DNA of 38,123 nucleotides from JBMOPD01 sp049323615 (GTDB lineage Bacteria; Bacillota; Desulfotomaculia; Desulfotomaculales; Desulfocucumaceae). Under the pieces are notes generated by a model. That model made no database searches. It worked only from the letters and a program-made list of their open reading frames with translations, and was not told the origin of the DNA. The position numbers and the translations under genes are program-made. The number at the start of each line of letters is the position of its first letter. The stretch's first letter is position 1. The DNA is taken from the NCBI GenBank assembly GCA_049323615.1, contig JBMOPD010000066.1, positions 1-38,123 on the forward strand, written 5' to 3'. This document shows positions 23,350 through 31,221 of the stretch, one piece after another.

Positions 23350-24213
23350 TTGTATAAAATTCTGGAAAAACAAGTATTCTCACCAACTATCAAACTAATG
23401 GTCATTGCAGCCCCGAAGGTTGCCAAAAGCTGCCGCGCCGGCCAGTTCGTCATCCTTCGCATTAACGATGAGGGCGAAAGGATCCCCCTGACCATCGGCG
23501 ACTTTGACCGCGAAAAGGGAACCATCACCATTGTTTTCCAGGAAGTGGGGAAAACCACCGATCAGCTGGGCGCCCTGGAGGCCGGGGATTATATCAGGGA
23601 TTTCGTCGGCCCGCTGGGTGAGCCCTCGCACATCGAAAACTTCGGCACTGTCATCGTGGTGGGCGGCGGAATAGGCATTGCCCCGGTGCATCCCATCGCC
23701 AGGGAACTGAAAAAGGCCGGTAACCACGTTATCGGGGTCATCGGCTCCAGGACCGGGGATTTGATGTTCTGGGAAGACAAGATGCGGGAAGCCTGCAGCG
23801 AGCTGCACGTGACCACCGATGACGGTTCTTACGTGCGCAAGGGGTTTGTCACCGACGTTGTGAAAGAGATTATCGAGGCCAGGGGCAAGGAAAATATAAA
23901 CCTGGTCATTGCCATTGGCCCGCAGCCCATGATGAGGGCCTGCTGCAACCTGACCAGGGAATACGGGATAAAGACCATTGTCAGCCTGAACGCCCTGATG
24001 GTGGACGGGACCGGAATGTGCGGCTGCTGCCGGGTATCGGTGGGCGGCAAGACCAGGTTCGTCTGTGTTGACGGCCCGGAGTTCGACGGCCACCAGGTTG
24101 ACTGGCTGGAGCTTGCCCGCCGCGGAGCCTATTTCCGCGAGGAGGAGCAGGTATCAAGAGAGAAGTCCAGAGAGAAGCACTCCTGCCAGTGCGGATGCGG
24201 AGGTGGTAAATAA
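23350..24213 (+). CDS. nfnA: NfnA, small subunit of ferredoxin:NADP transhydrogenase (sulfide dehydrogenase beta type)
   Basis: A 287-residue flavoprotein of the ferredoxin-NADP reductase family. With NfnB it forms the NADH-dependent reduced ferredoxin:NADP oxidoreductase, an electron-bifurcating enzyme; the pair has also been called sulfide dehydrogenase. Seen: FAD-binding RIPLTIGDFD (44-53), nucleotide motif VVGGGIGIAPVHP, and the [2Fe-2S] ligands D219, C224, C227 and C239 in DGTGMCGCCRV ... RFVCVDGPEFDG. An unusual Cys-rich tail (HSCQCGCGGGK) ends the protein. The start is a TTG at 23350 after GGGAGGGGAAGAGG. Its stop overlaps the nfnB ATG by one base (TAATG). Confidence 0.92.
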   Translation: MYKILEKQVFSPTIKLMVIAAPKVAKSCRAGQFVILRINDEGERIPLTIGDFDREKGTITIVFQEVGKTTDQLGALEAGDYIRDFVGPLGEPSHIENFGTVIVVGGGIGIAPVHPIARELKKAGNHVIGVIGSRTGDLMFWEDKMREACSELHVTTDDGSYVRKGFVTDVVKEIIEARGKENINLVIAIGPQPMMRACCNLTREYGIKTIVSLNALMVDGTGMCGCCRVSVGGKTRFVCVDGPEFDGHQVDWLELARRGAYFREEEQVSREKSREKHSCQCGCGGGK

Positions 24214-25640
24214 TGACGGATGCACCGAAACCGAAAAAACAGATCGTGCCTAAAAAGAACCTCATGCCGGCCCAGGACCCGGTACTGAGGGCCAAAAACT
24301 TCAATGAGGTGGCCACCGGCTACCCGGCTGAAACGGCCATAGCCGAGGCTTCCAGGTGCCTCCAGTGCAAGAACCAGCCATGCCGCCAGGGGTGCCCGGT
24401 GGAGGTTGATATACCCGCGTTTTTGAAGCTGGCCTCGGAGGGAGATTTTGCCGGAGCCATCGCCAAGATCAAGGAAAAGAACGCCCTTCCCGCCGTCTGC
24501 GGCAGGGTCTGCCCCCAGGAAAGCCAGTGCGAGAAATACTGCACCCTGGGCAAGAAGCATGAGCCCGTCGGCATCGGCCGGGTGGAAAGGTTTTGCGCCG
24601 ACTGGGAACTGGCCACCGGGGTGACACTGCCCGCGGTTGCCGCCCCCACCGGGTTCAAGGTGGCCGTGGTGGGTTCGGGGCCGGCCGGGTTGACCTGCGC
24701 CGCCGACCTGGCCAAGCTGGGCCACAAGGTAACCATTTTTGAGGCCCTCCACGTGGCCGGCGGGGTGCTCATGTACGGCATCCCCGAGTTCCGTCTGCCC
24801 AAGGCGGTGGTTCAGGCCGAGGTGGAAAACCTTAAAAAGCTGGGCGTGGATATACAGGTCAACTCGGTGGTGGGCAAGTTCGCCACGGTGGACGACCTCG
24901 TGGAGGAGGGCGGGTTCGACGCGGTGTTTATCGGCACCGGCGCCGGACTGCCGTACTTTATGAACATCCCCGGTGAGAACTACTGCGGGGTGTATTCGGC
25001 CAACGAGTTCCTGACCAGGACCAATTTAATGAAAGCCTACCTGTTCCCCAACTGGGACACCCCCATCAAGATAGGCAAAAAGGTGGCTGTCCTGGGCGGA
25101 GGAAACGTGGCCATGGACGCCGCCAGGACCGCGCTCAGGCTGGGCGCCGAGGAGTCCTGGATTGTCTACCGCCGTTCCGAGAAGGAACTGCCGGCAAGGC
25201 ACGAGGAAGTGGAGCACGCCCATGAAGAGGGAGTCAAGTTCGCCTTCCTGACCAGCCCCACCAGGATTATCGGTGACGACAACGGCGTGGTCAAGGCCAT
25301 GGAGTGCCTCAAGTACGAACTGGGCGAGCCCGACGCCTCGGGCCGCCGGAGCCCCGTGCCCATCCCGGGATCGGAGTATATAATGGACGTGGACACAGTG
25401 GTGGTGGCCATCGGCCAGGGCCCCAACCCGCTGGTGCCCAGGACCACCAAGGGGCTGGAGGTAAGCAAAAAGGGCAATATCGTGGCCAACGTGGAAACCG
25501 GGGCGACATCGAAGCCGGGAGTTTACGCCGGTGGAGACGTGGTCACGGGAGCGGCCACGGTCATCCTGGCCATGGGCGCAGGCAAGGTGGGGGCCCGGTC
25601 CATCCACGACTACCTGATCAACAAAGTAAAAAATATATAG
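24213..25640 (+). CDS. nfnB: NfnB, large subunit of ferredoxin:NADP transhydrogenase (GltA-like)
   Basis: A 475-residue NADPH-binding subunit homologous to the glutamate synthase small subunit. It carries two N-terminal [4Fe-4S] cysteine sets (CLQCKNQPCRQGCPVE near 49-64 and CGRVCPQESQCEKYC near 94-108), the FAD motif VVGSGPAGLTCAADLAKLGH, the NADPH motif VLGGGNVAMDAARTALRLG and the C-terminal GGDVVTGAATVILAMGAGK. Its pairing with NfnA argues for the bifurcating transhydrogenase rather than glutamate synthase; no large GOGAT subunit is present. ATG 24213 shares a base with the nfnA stop. folD follows after 17 nt. Confidence 0.93.
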   Translation: MTDAPKPKKQIVPKKNLMPAQDPVLRAKNFNEVATGYPAETAIAEASRCLQCKNQPCRQGCPVEVDIPAFLKLASEGDFAGAIAKIKEKNALPAVCGRVCPQESQCEKYCTLGKKHEPVGIGRVERFCADWELATGVTLPAVAAPTGFKVAVVGSGPAGLTCAADLAKLGHKVTIFEALHVAGGVLMYGIPEFRLPKAVVQAEVENLKKLGVDIQVNSVVGKFATVDDLVEEGGFDAVFIGTGAGLPYFMNIPGENYCGVYSANEFLTRTNLMKAYLFPNWDTPIKIGKKVAVLGGGNVAMDAARTALRLGAEESWIVYRRSEKELPARHEEVEHAHEEGVKFAFLTSPTRIIGDDNGVVKAMECLKYELGEPDASGRRSPVPIPGSEYIMDVDTVVVAIGQGPNPLVPRTTKGLEVSKKGNIVANVETGATSKPGVYAGGDVVTGAATVILAMGAGKVGARSIHDYLINKVKNI

Positions 25641-25657
25641 GAAGAGGAGGTAATACG

Positions 25658-26545
25658 ATGTCGGCTAAAATTATTTCCGGCGTTGAAGTGGCCAAGCAAA
25701 TCAGGGAGGAAATCAAGGCTGAGGTTGAGGTGCTGAAGGCTAAATATAACAAGGTGCCCGGCCTGGTAACAATTCTGGTCGGTGAAAACCCGGCCTCAGT
25801 CAGCTATGTCACCGGAAAACAAAAAACCGCCAAGGAACTCGGCTTTTACTCGGTCCAGGACAACCAGCCGGCCGATATAACCGAAGAGCAGCTCCTGGCC
25901 CTGATTGACAAGTACAACAAGGATGACAGCATAAACGGCATTCTGGTCCAGCTGCCGCTGCCGAAGCATGTCAATGAAACCAAAGTTCTGTACGCCATTG
26001 ATCCCAACAAGGACGTTGACGCCTTCCACCCGGTCAACGTCGGTAGACTGGTTATCGGCGAGGGCATATTCCTTCCCTGTACCCCGGCCGGGATCCAGGA
26101 GCTTCTGATCCGGGGCGGCGTGGAAACCAGTGGGGCACACGTAGTCGTTGTCGGCCGGAGCAACATAGTGGGCAAGCCCATTGCCAACATCATGCTACAG
26201 AAGGCCAAGGGCGCCAACTCCACGGTGACCGTTGTCCACACCGGGACCAGGGATGTCGGTCACTACACCAGGATGGCTGATATTCTCATCGTGGCCGCTG
26301 GCAGAGCCAACTACATCACCGCGGACATGGTCAAGGAAGGCGCGGCTGTCATCGACGTAGGCGTCAACAGGATCGGCATTACCCCGGAAGGAAAGGCCAA
26401 GCTTGCAGGAGACGTTGACTTTGAAAACGTTAAGGAAAAGGCCAGCTTAATCACTCCAGTTCCAGGCGGTGTAGGCCCCATGACCATCACCATGCTGATG
26501 AAAAACACCCTGGCCGCCTTCAAGCAAAGCCTGGGCGTCAGGTAA
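25658..26545 (+). CDS. folD: Methylenetetrahydrofolate dehydrogenase / cyclohydrolase
   Basis: A 295-residue bifunctional enzyme interconverting methylene-, methenyl- and formyl-tetrahydrofolate with NADP(H). Typical blocks are VGENPASVSYVTGKQKTAKE (the Tyr and Lys of the active site), GILVQLPLPKHV, KDVDAFHPVNVGRL, PCTPAGIQELL, VVVGRSNIVGKPIANIML and PVPGGVGPMTITML. The ATG at 25658 has GAGGAGG 7 nt upstream; a longer in-frame extension into nfnB is rejected. Being in one unit with nfnAB suggests coupling of NADPH supply to one-carbon flux. A hairpin follows the stop. Confidence 0.97.
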   Translation: MSAKIISGVEVAKQIREEIKAEVEVLKAKYNKVPGLVTILVGENPASVSYVTGKQKTAKELGFYSVQDNQPADITEEQLLALIDKYNKDDSINGILVQLPLPKHVNETKVLYAIDPNKDVDAFHPVNVGRLVIGEGIFLPCTPAGIQELLIRGGVETSGAHVVVVGRSNIVGKPIANIMLQKAKGANSTVTVVHTGTRDVGHYTRMADILIVAAGRANYITADMVKEGAAVIDVGVNRIGITPEGKAKLAGDVDFENVKEKASLITPVPGGVGPMTITMLMKNTLAAFKQSLGVR

Positions 26546-26555
26546 AACGGCAAAA

Positions 26556-26591
26556 ACACAGTCCCCCGGTCCTTCCGGGGGATTTCTGTGT
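26556..26591 (+). terminator. Hairpin after folD, probable terminator
   Basis: TCCCCCGG and CCGGGGGA form a perfect 8-bp stem with a 5-nt loop, extended across TTT by ACACAG / CTGTGT. There is no long T-tract, so it may instead protect the mRNA end. Confidence 0.5.
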
Positions 26592-26655
26592 CCTGTGGTC
26601 TTAAGTGTTCTCTGTGGTTTTAAAGTGACCCGGAACTTTCTTTCGGAGGGAACGT

Positions 26656-27858
26656 ATGAAAACACTGACGGTGCTGGAACTCACCAGGCATATAAAGGAT
26701 TTGCTGGAGAACGACCGCCTCCTGGTCAACCTGTGGGTCAAGGGGGAGATCTCCAACTGCCGCCAGGCCGTGAGCGGTCATATTTATTTTACCCTGAAGG
26801 ACAGCTCCAGCTGCATCCGGGCCGTGATGTTCAGATCCCGGGCCGCAAAGCTTCTGTTCAGGCCGGAAGACGGCATGGCGGTCAGGGTCAGGGGATATGT
26901 TTCGGTATACGAAAGGGACGGGAGCTATCAGCTGTATGCCGAGGAAATGGAGCCGGACGGTGTCGGCGCACTGTACGTGGCCTTTGAACAGCTAAAGGAA
27001 AAACTAAAGCGGGAGGGACTCTTTGATCAGTCCAGGAAGAAAAAAATCCCCCGCCTGCCCGGATGTATAGGTATTGTGACCTCGCCCGCCGGGGCGGCGG
27101 TCAGGGACATGGTGGAAATAATCCGGAGAAGGTGGCCGGGTATCGGGATAGTGCTGGCCCCTGTGACAGTCCAGGGAGAGACCGCCCCCGGGGAAATATC
27201 GCGGGGTATACGCAGGCTCAACGCCCTGGGTGGGGTTGACGTCATTATAGTGGGCCGGGGAGGAGGTTCCCTGGAGGAACTGTGGGCCTTCAACACCGAG
27301 GAGGTTGCCCGCAGCATATCCATGTCGTCCATACCGGTGATATCCGCCGTGGGCCACGAAACCGACTACACCATATCCGATATGGCGGCCGACTTGCGGG
27401 CCCCCACTCCATCCGCCGCCGCCGAACTGGTGGTGCCGGTAAAGTCGGACATTGTCCGCACCCTTGAGGTATTGAAAATCAGGATGAACAGGGCGGTGGG
27501 CGAGAAGATGGGTAACTTTCGCCGCTGCCTGGACGGCTGCCTGCAAAGCCAGGTGTTCCGCCGGCCGGTGGAAAAAATCTGCGGCTCCCGTTCTGTGGCC
27601 GTTGATACTTTGTCCAGGAGCCTCAACAGATCCCTGAGGGAAATTTTGGCGGCCCGGAAGGGCAGCCTGGCGGGCCTGGCCGGGCGGCTGAACGCCCTAA
27701 GCCCGCTGGCCACCATGGCCAGAGGGTATGCCGTCTGTATCCTGGACAAAACCGGGGATATTTTGCGGGATACCTCCGGGGTGAACCCGGAAGACATGGT
27801 TAGAATAGAGCTGTACAGAGGAAGTATAAGGTGCCAGGTTGATGAGATACTCGATTAG
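26656..27858 (+). CDS. xseA: Exodeoxyribonuclease VII large subunit
   Basis: A 400-residue catalytic subunit of exonuclease VII, which degrades single-stranded DNA from both ends. An N-terminal OB fold (about 1-100: LWVKGEISNCRQAVSGHIYF, TLKDSSSCIRAVMF) is followed by the catalytic region with GIVTSPAGAAVRDM, GRGGGSLEELWAFN, AVGHETDYTISD and ADLRAPTPSAAAE. The C-terminal helical part binds XseB. Length is typical. ATG 26656 follows GGAGGG. In most relatives xseB follows directly; here a radical SAM gene is inserted between the two. Confidence 0.96.
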   Translation: MKTLTVLELTRHIKDLLENDRLLVNLWVKGEISNCRQAVSGHIYFTLKDSSSCIRAVMFRSRAAKLLFRPEDGMAVRVRGYVSVYERDGSYQLYAEEMEPDGVGALYVAFEQLKEKLKREGLFDQSRKKKIPRLPGCIGIVTSPAGAAVRDMVEIIRRRWPGIGIVLAPVTVQGETAPGEISRGIRRLNALGGVDVIIVGRGGGSLEELWAFNTEEVARSISMSSIPVISAVGHETDYTISDMAADLRAPTPSAAAELVVPVKSDIVRTLEVLKIRMNRAVGEKMGNFRRCLDGCLQSQVFRRPVEKICGSRSVAVDTLSRSLNRSLREILAARKGSLAGLAGRLNALSPLATMARGYAVCILDKTGDILRDTSGVNPEDMVRIELYRGSIRCQVDEILD

Positions 27859-27859
27859 A

Positions 27860-27898
27860 AAGGAATTGGTTGTTTTTATTCTGTCTCCTGTCTTCTGT
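27860..27898 (-). repeat. Purine-rich dispersed repeat (GGAGACA type), copy 2, inverted
   Basis: The minus strand reads AGACAGGAGACAGAATAAAA followed by ACAACCAATTCCT, nearly identical to 30240-30274 on the plus strand. Confidence 0.8.
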
Positions 27899-28011
27899 AT
27901 TCCCGACGGGAGAGATCCGGCAGAATTAGCTTCTACAGGGCCTGTTCACATCGGCGGCCTTTGGTTATAATCATAATAGCGGAATGGCCGGAGAACGACA
28001 GAGCCGGGGAT

Positions 28012-28989
28012 GTGATCCAGTTGACCTGGGAAAATGCACGTTATAATATTTACTCAAAGTATCTGGCCAGGAAATTCGGGGGCAAGGTGTACAAGCTGCC
28101 CGTCAACCTGCCCGGCACCTGCCCGAACAGGGACGGGACCCTGGGTCGGGGCGGATGCATATTTTGCGATGAGGCCGGTTCCGGGTTCCAGTGCCTGCCG
28201 AACACAATGGCCGTTCAAAATCAAATAGAGGAAAACAAAAAGTATTTCCAGAAAAGGTTTAACGCCGAAAAATTTATTGTCTACTTTCAGGCCTTTACCA
28301 ATACCTACATGCCCCTGCAGGTCTTCAGGGAATATATCAGCAGCGCCTGCTCGGATGACGTGGTGGGTATATCGATATCCACCAGGCCGGACTGCATAAA
28401 TGACCGGTACCTGGAATTTCTCCAGGAATTAAAGGCCGGAAGGGGATTGGAAATTGACATTGAGCTGGGGCTGCAGACGGTAAACTACCACACCCTGCGC
28501 AGGATAAACAGGGGGCATACCCTGGCCGAGTTCATCGACTCCGTTTTAAGGGTCCATAAAAGGGGGCTGGAGGTCTGTGTCCACCTGATTATAAACCTGC
28601 CGTGGGATGACCTGGACGATGTGATAGAAAACGCCAAAGTGGTCTCCGCGCTGGGCGTGCGATATGTCAAGCTGCACTCGCTCTATGTGGTGGAAGGCAC
28701 CGTGCTGGGAGAAATGTACAAGCGCGGGGAAATCGCCATAAAACCCCTGGACAGTTACGTGAACAGCGTGGTTTCTTTCCTTGAGCACCTGGATCCGCAG
28801 ATCGTGATCCAGCGCCTGGTGGGAAAGGGACCGCTTGAAGACCTTATCTTTTCAAACTGGGGCGTCAGCTGGTGGAAGGTAAAACAGCTGATTGAGCAGG
28901 CTCTTGAGACGAGGGACACCCGGCAGGGCAAAAAGTTTGATTACCTTAACGGGCCGGCGCTGGCCAGGGCCGGTTTCCTGAATTCCTGA
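28012..28989 (+). CDS. ytqA: TIGR01212-type radical SAM protein (YtqA-like)
   Basis: A radical SAM enzyme of about 325 residues. Near the N-terminus the family reads TWENARYNIYSKYL, KVYKLPVNLPGTCPNRDG and GRGGCIFCDEAG, supplying the Cys ligands of the [4Fe-4S] cluster; further blocks are FQAFTNTY, ISTRPDCI, ELGLQTVNYHTLRRINRGH and CVHLIINLP. B. subtilis YtqA has been implicated genetically in the wobble-uridine (mnm5s2U) tRNA pathway, and ytqB (mnmM) lies 6 kb downstream here. The start is unclear: GTG 28012 or TTG 28021, the latter giving the family-like beginning; ribosome sites are weak. It separates xseA from xseB. Confidence 0.85.
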   Translation: MIQLTWENARYNIYSKYLARKFGGKVYKLPVNLPGTCPNRDGTLGRGGCIFCDEAGSGFQCLPNTMAVQNQIEENKKYFQKRFNAEKFIVYFQAFTNTYMPLQVFREYISSACSDDVVGISISTRPDCINDRYLEFLQELKAGRGLEIDIELGLQTVNYHTLRRINRGHTLAEFIDSVLRVHKRGLEVCVHLIINLPWDDLDDVIENAKVVSALGVRYVKLHSLYVVEGTVLGEMYKRGEIAIKPLDSYVNSVVSFLEHLDPQIVIQRLVGKGPLEDLIFSNWGVSWWKVKQLIEQALETRDTRQGKKFDYLNGPALARAGFLNS

Positions 28990-29012
28990 CAGGAGGGGCT
29001 GGGGAGTTTAAA

Positions 29013-29222
29013 ATGAGCAGGAAGAAGATGTCCTTTGAGGAAGCCATGGGCAGGCTGGAAGAAATAGTGCAGGCCCTGGAGGACGGGCAGCTGCCCCTGG
29101 AAAAGGCGCTTGATTTGTATTCGGAAGGAATAAAGCTGAGTAAATTCTGTCAGGCTGCACTGGATGAAGCCGAGCAGCGTATAATGGTGCTGACCGCGGA
29201 AGATGATTTGAAAGAGATTTAA
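29013..29222 (+). CDS. xseB: Exodeoxyribonuclease VII small subunit
   Basis: A 69-residue helical hairpin protein that binds XseA in multiple copies. The family core is complete: FEEAMGRLEEIVQALEDGQL, PLEKALDLYSEGIKLSKFCQ and a LDEAEQRIMVL end. ATG 29013 follows GGGGAG. It lies 23 nt after the radical SAM gene and is followed by a spacer of simple GGGATT and TGACGGC repeats before ispA. Confidence 0.95.
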   Translation: MSRKKMSFEEAMGRLEEIVQALEDGQLPLEKALDLYSEGIKLSKFCQAALDEAEQRIMVLTAEDDLKEI

Positions 29223-29290
29223 ATGCAGGGATTAGGGTTTTGGGATTGGGGATTGCTGACAGCTGACGGCTGACGGCTGTTTTTTGAATT
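29223..29290 (+). repeat. Short simple-sequence spacer (GGGATT and CTGACGGC words)
   Basis: Runs of GGGATTAGGG / TTTTGGGATTGGGG type are followed by CTGACAGCTGACGGCTGACGG and TGTTTTTT. Similar GGGATT words recur at 33944-33972, and TGACGGC words at 7955-7990 and, inverted, at 37585-37615. The end (ACAGC...GCTGT plus T-tract) could fold as a weak terminator. Confidence 0.5.
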
Positions 29291-29304
29291 GGGGGACTGG
29301 GTAA

Positions 29305-30195
29305 TTGGATTTTCTGTCTGAACTGGAAAAGCGGTCGAAAATGGTCAACACGGCACTGGACAGCCTGCTGCCGGCGGCTGATCAATATCCGGGAATAATA
29401 CATGAAGCTGTCAGGTACAGCCTGTTTGCCGGTGGAAAGAGGCTGAGGCCGGTGCTGGCCCTGGCGTCGGCGGAAATACTGGGCGGCAGTGTGGAAGACA
29501 TAATGCCTGCGGCCTGCGCACTGGAATTAATCCACACCTACTCATTAATCCACGATGACCTGCCGGCCATGGATAACGACGACCTGAGGAGAGGGATGCC
29601 CACCTGCCACAGGAAGTACGGTGAGGCGGTGGCTATTCTGGCCGGCGACGCCCTGCTGACCATGGCCTTTGAGCTTATTGCCCGCTGCCCTCTGACCGGC
29701 CGGATTAATCCGGAAAGGCTGCTAAAAGTTGTGGCCGAGGTTTCGGAGGCGGCAGGCACCGGAGGCCTGATCGGCGGCCAGGTGGTGGATATAACGTCAG
29801 ATGCGGTAAATGTGGACAAAGAAACGCTGGCCTACATTCACCGGAATAAAACCGGCGCCATGTACCGGGCCTCGGTGAGGACCGGGGCGATTCTTTCCGG
29901 GGCGGGGGCCGAAGACCTGCGGAGATTTACCGGGTACGCCGACCACCTGGGCATGGCCTTCCAGATCACCGACGACATACTGGACATTGTGGGTGACGAA
30001 AAAAGAATGGGGAAGCCGGCAAAAAGCGATATTAAAAACAACAAGGCCACCTACCCGGCGCTCTACGGACTGGAGGAGGCCAGGAGAATGGCCGCCGTGC
30101 AGGCTGACGGCGCCCTCCGGTCAATCGCAGTTTATGACGCCAGGGCGGATTTTTTAAGGGAACTGGTGAAGTTTGTGATCAATAGAAGCTATTAA
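29305..30195 (+). CDS. ispA: Farnesyl diphosphate synthase / geranyltranstransferase
   Basis: A 296-residue all-trans prenyltransferase producing farnesyl (or longer) diphosphate for undecaprenyl phosphate and quinones. Both Asp-rich motifs are present: DDLPAMDNDDLRRG near 90 and QITDDILDIVGD near 225, plus GGKRLRPVL (about 47-55) and HRNKTGAM. Length fits IspA. The start is a TTG at 29305 behind GGGGGA. It normally sits between xseB and dxs; here a 420-nt gap with repeats and a small membrane protein gene separate it from dxs. Confidence 0.94.
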   Translation: MDFLSELEKRSKMVNTALDSLLPAADQYPGIIHEAVRYSLFAGGKRLRPVLALASAEILGGSVEDIMPAACALELIHTYSLIHDDLPAMDNDDLRRGMPTCHRKYGEAVAILAGDALLTMAFELIARCPLTGRINPERLLKVVAEVSEAAGTGGLIGGQVVDITSDAVNVDKETLAYIHRNKTGAMYRASVRTGAILSGAGAEDLRRFTGYADHLGMAFQITDDILDIVGDEKRMGKPAKSDIKNNKATYPALYGLEEARRMAAVQADGALRSIAVYDARADFLRELVKFVINRSY

Positions 30196-30221
30196 TAAAT
30201 TCTTACCCTGAAAGCCATACG

Positions 30222-30275
<54 letters not shown>

Positions 30276-30276
<1 letters not shown>

Positions 30277-30553
30277 GCCGGAGTGTACGGAGGGGGGAGG
30301 ACCTTTCAGGCCGGAGCGTAAATACCGGAGGTTGTTATCCGGCTCTTGGCGTCGGAGCGTACGGAATGCCGGGCCGGCTGCAGGAACGCAGCCTTAAAGC
30401 CCGAACCGAGGCAGGACGCCGAGTTGAGGGCGGTCGGCATGACCGTAAGCGACGAGCATAGAGCCGGTTCAACCGCAGGATCGAAAGCCCGGACTGAAAA
30501 CCGCACCCCCGGCCACAGATTTTCATTGTCCGTGGTGCCGTATTTTTACGGCA
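30276..30553 (+). ncRNA. Candidate structured RNA / repeat-family member upstream of the oapA-like gene
   Basis: This non-coding element lies in the ispA-oapA gap. Plus-strand 30311-30490 aligns with the minus strand of the end repeat (about 505 down to 330) through ordered blocks: GAGCG, TACCGGAG, GTTA, CTCTTG, AAAGCCCGA, GGACGC, GAGGGCGGTCGGC, GAGC, TTCA, CGCAGG. Hairpins are visible: CCGGA/TCCGG (30325-30342), GGCTGC/GCAGCC (30376-30392), CGGTC/GACCG (30430-30444) and TGCCGTA/TACGGCA (30536-30553). The 3' part (30477-30535) recurs before efp. By position OLE RNA would be expected here, but the gap is shorter than the roughly 600 nt of known OLE RNAs and I cannot confirm it. Confidence 0.45.
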
Positions 30554-30615
30554 TGGGGATCCGGATTCTGGATTTCCGACCCTGAAAGCTTTCTTATAAG
30601 CATGGGGTGTTCCTT

Positions 30616-31200
30616 TTGGCCAACCACAAGTCCTCAGTTTCAAGTTTATACATTGTTTTGGTCAGTGCCGGGTCATTTTTACTGGCCGTGTTGTTCTTCT
30701 GGGTCTCCAACCTGCTGGGAGTAAAAATGCAGAGCCTGGTCTTATCCGTAATATTTTTGATACTGATCATCATGGTGGGAATAGCTGCAGATATACTTGG
30801 GGTTTCGGTCACCGCGGCATCGGAGGTGCCCCTGCACGCCAAGGCGGCCAAAAAAATCCCGGGCGCCGCCGAGGGGGTTTTTTTGATCAGAAACGCCGAC
30901 CGGGTGGCAAACCTGATGAACGACGTGGTGGGGGACATAGCCGGGACGGTCAGCGGGGCGCTGGGCATAGCGCTGGTGATGCACATACTGGTATACTGGC
31001 AGGGAATAAGCCAGTTGACGCTGAATATGCTTCTTACCGCCACCATTGCGGCCCTTACCGTGGGCGGTAAGGCCGCCGGAAAGCGCATAGCGCTGGTTTA
31101 CGCCGACCAGGTGGTTTACCTGACAGGAAGGGTGCTGCACGGCTTTTCCCTGATTACCGGGAAAAGCTTCACCCCCAGGCCCAGGAAAACATCAAAGTGA
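30616..31200 (+). CDS. OapA-like (OLE-associated) membrane protein
   Basis: A 194-residue membrane protein with four hydrophobic segments (about 10-32, 38-60, 110-132, 137-156) and a central polar segment containing ASEVPLHAKAAKKIPGAAEG and IRNADRVANLMNDVVGDIAG. Size, topology and location between ispA and dxs match OapA, the OLE-RNA-associated protein of extremophilic and anaerobic Firmicutes; such proteins are often annotated as CorB/DUF21-like. The TTG at 30616 is preferred, 6 nt after GGGGTG; an in-frame GTG at 30607 lies within that site. The assignment rests on context and pattern; a generic DUF21-like protein is the alternative. Confidence 0.6.
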   Translation: MANHKSSVSSLYIVLVSAGSFLLAVLFFWVSNLLGVKMQSLVLSVIFLILIIMVGIAADILGVSVTAASEVPLHAKAAKKIPGAAEGVFLIRNADRVANLMNDVVGDIAGTVSGALGIALVMHILVYWQGISQLTLNMLLTATIAALTVGGKAAGKRIALVYADQVVYLTGRVLHGFSLITGKSFTPRPRKTSK

Positions 31201-31221
31201 GACACGGGGAGTGTTGGCAAC

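Noticed and set aside
25304..25657. Long N-terminal extension of folD into nfnB
   Set aside because: The family start at 25658 has a strong GAGGAGG site. The extension is a shifted reading of nfnB and is Gly/Arg-rich.
30346..30585. Open frame of about 79 codons in the ispA-oapA gap
   Set aside because: It lies within the structured repeat element, starts without a ribosome site and has a composition typical of translated GC-rich non-coding DNA.
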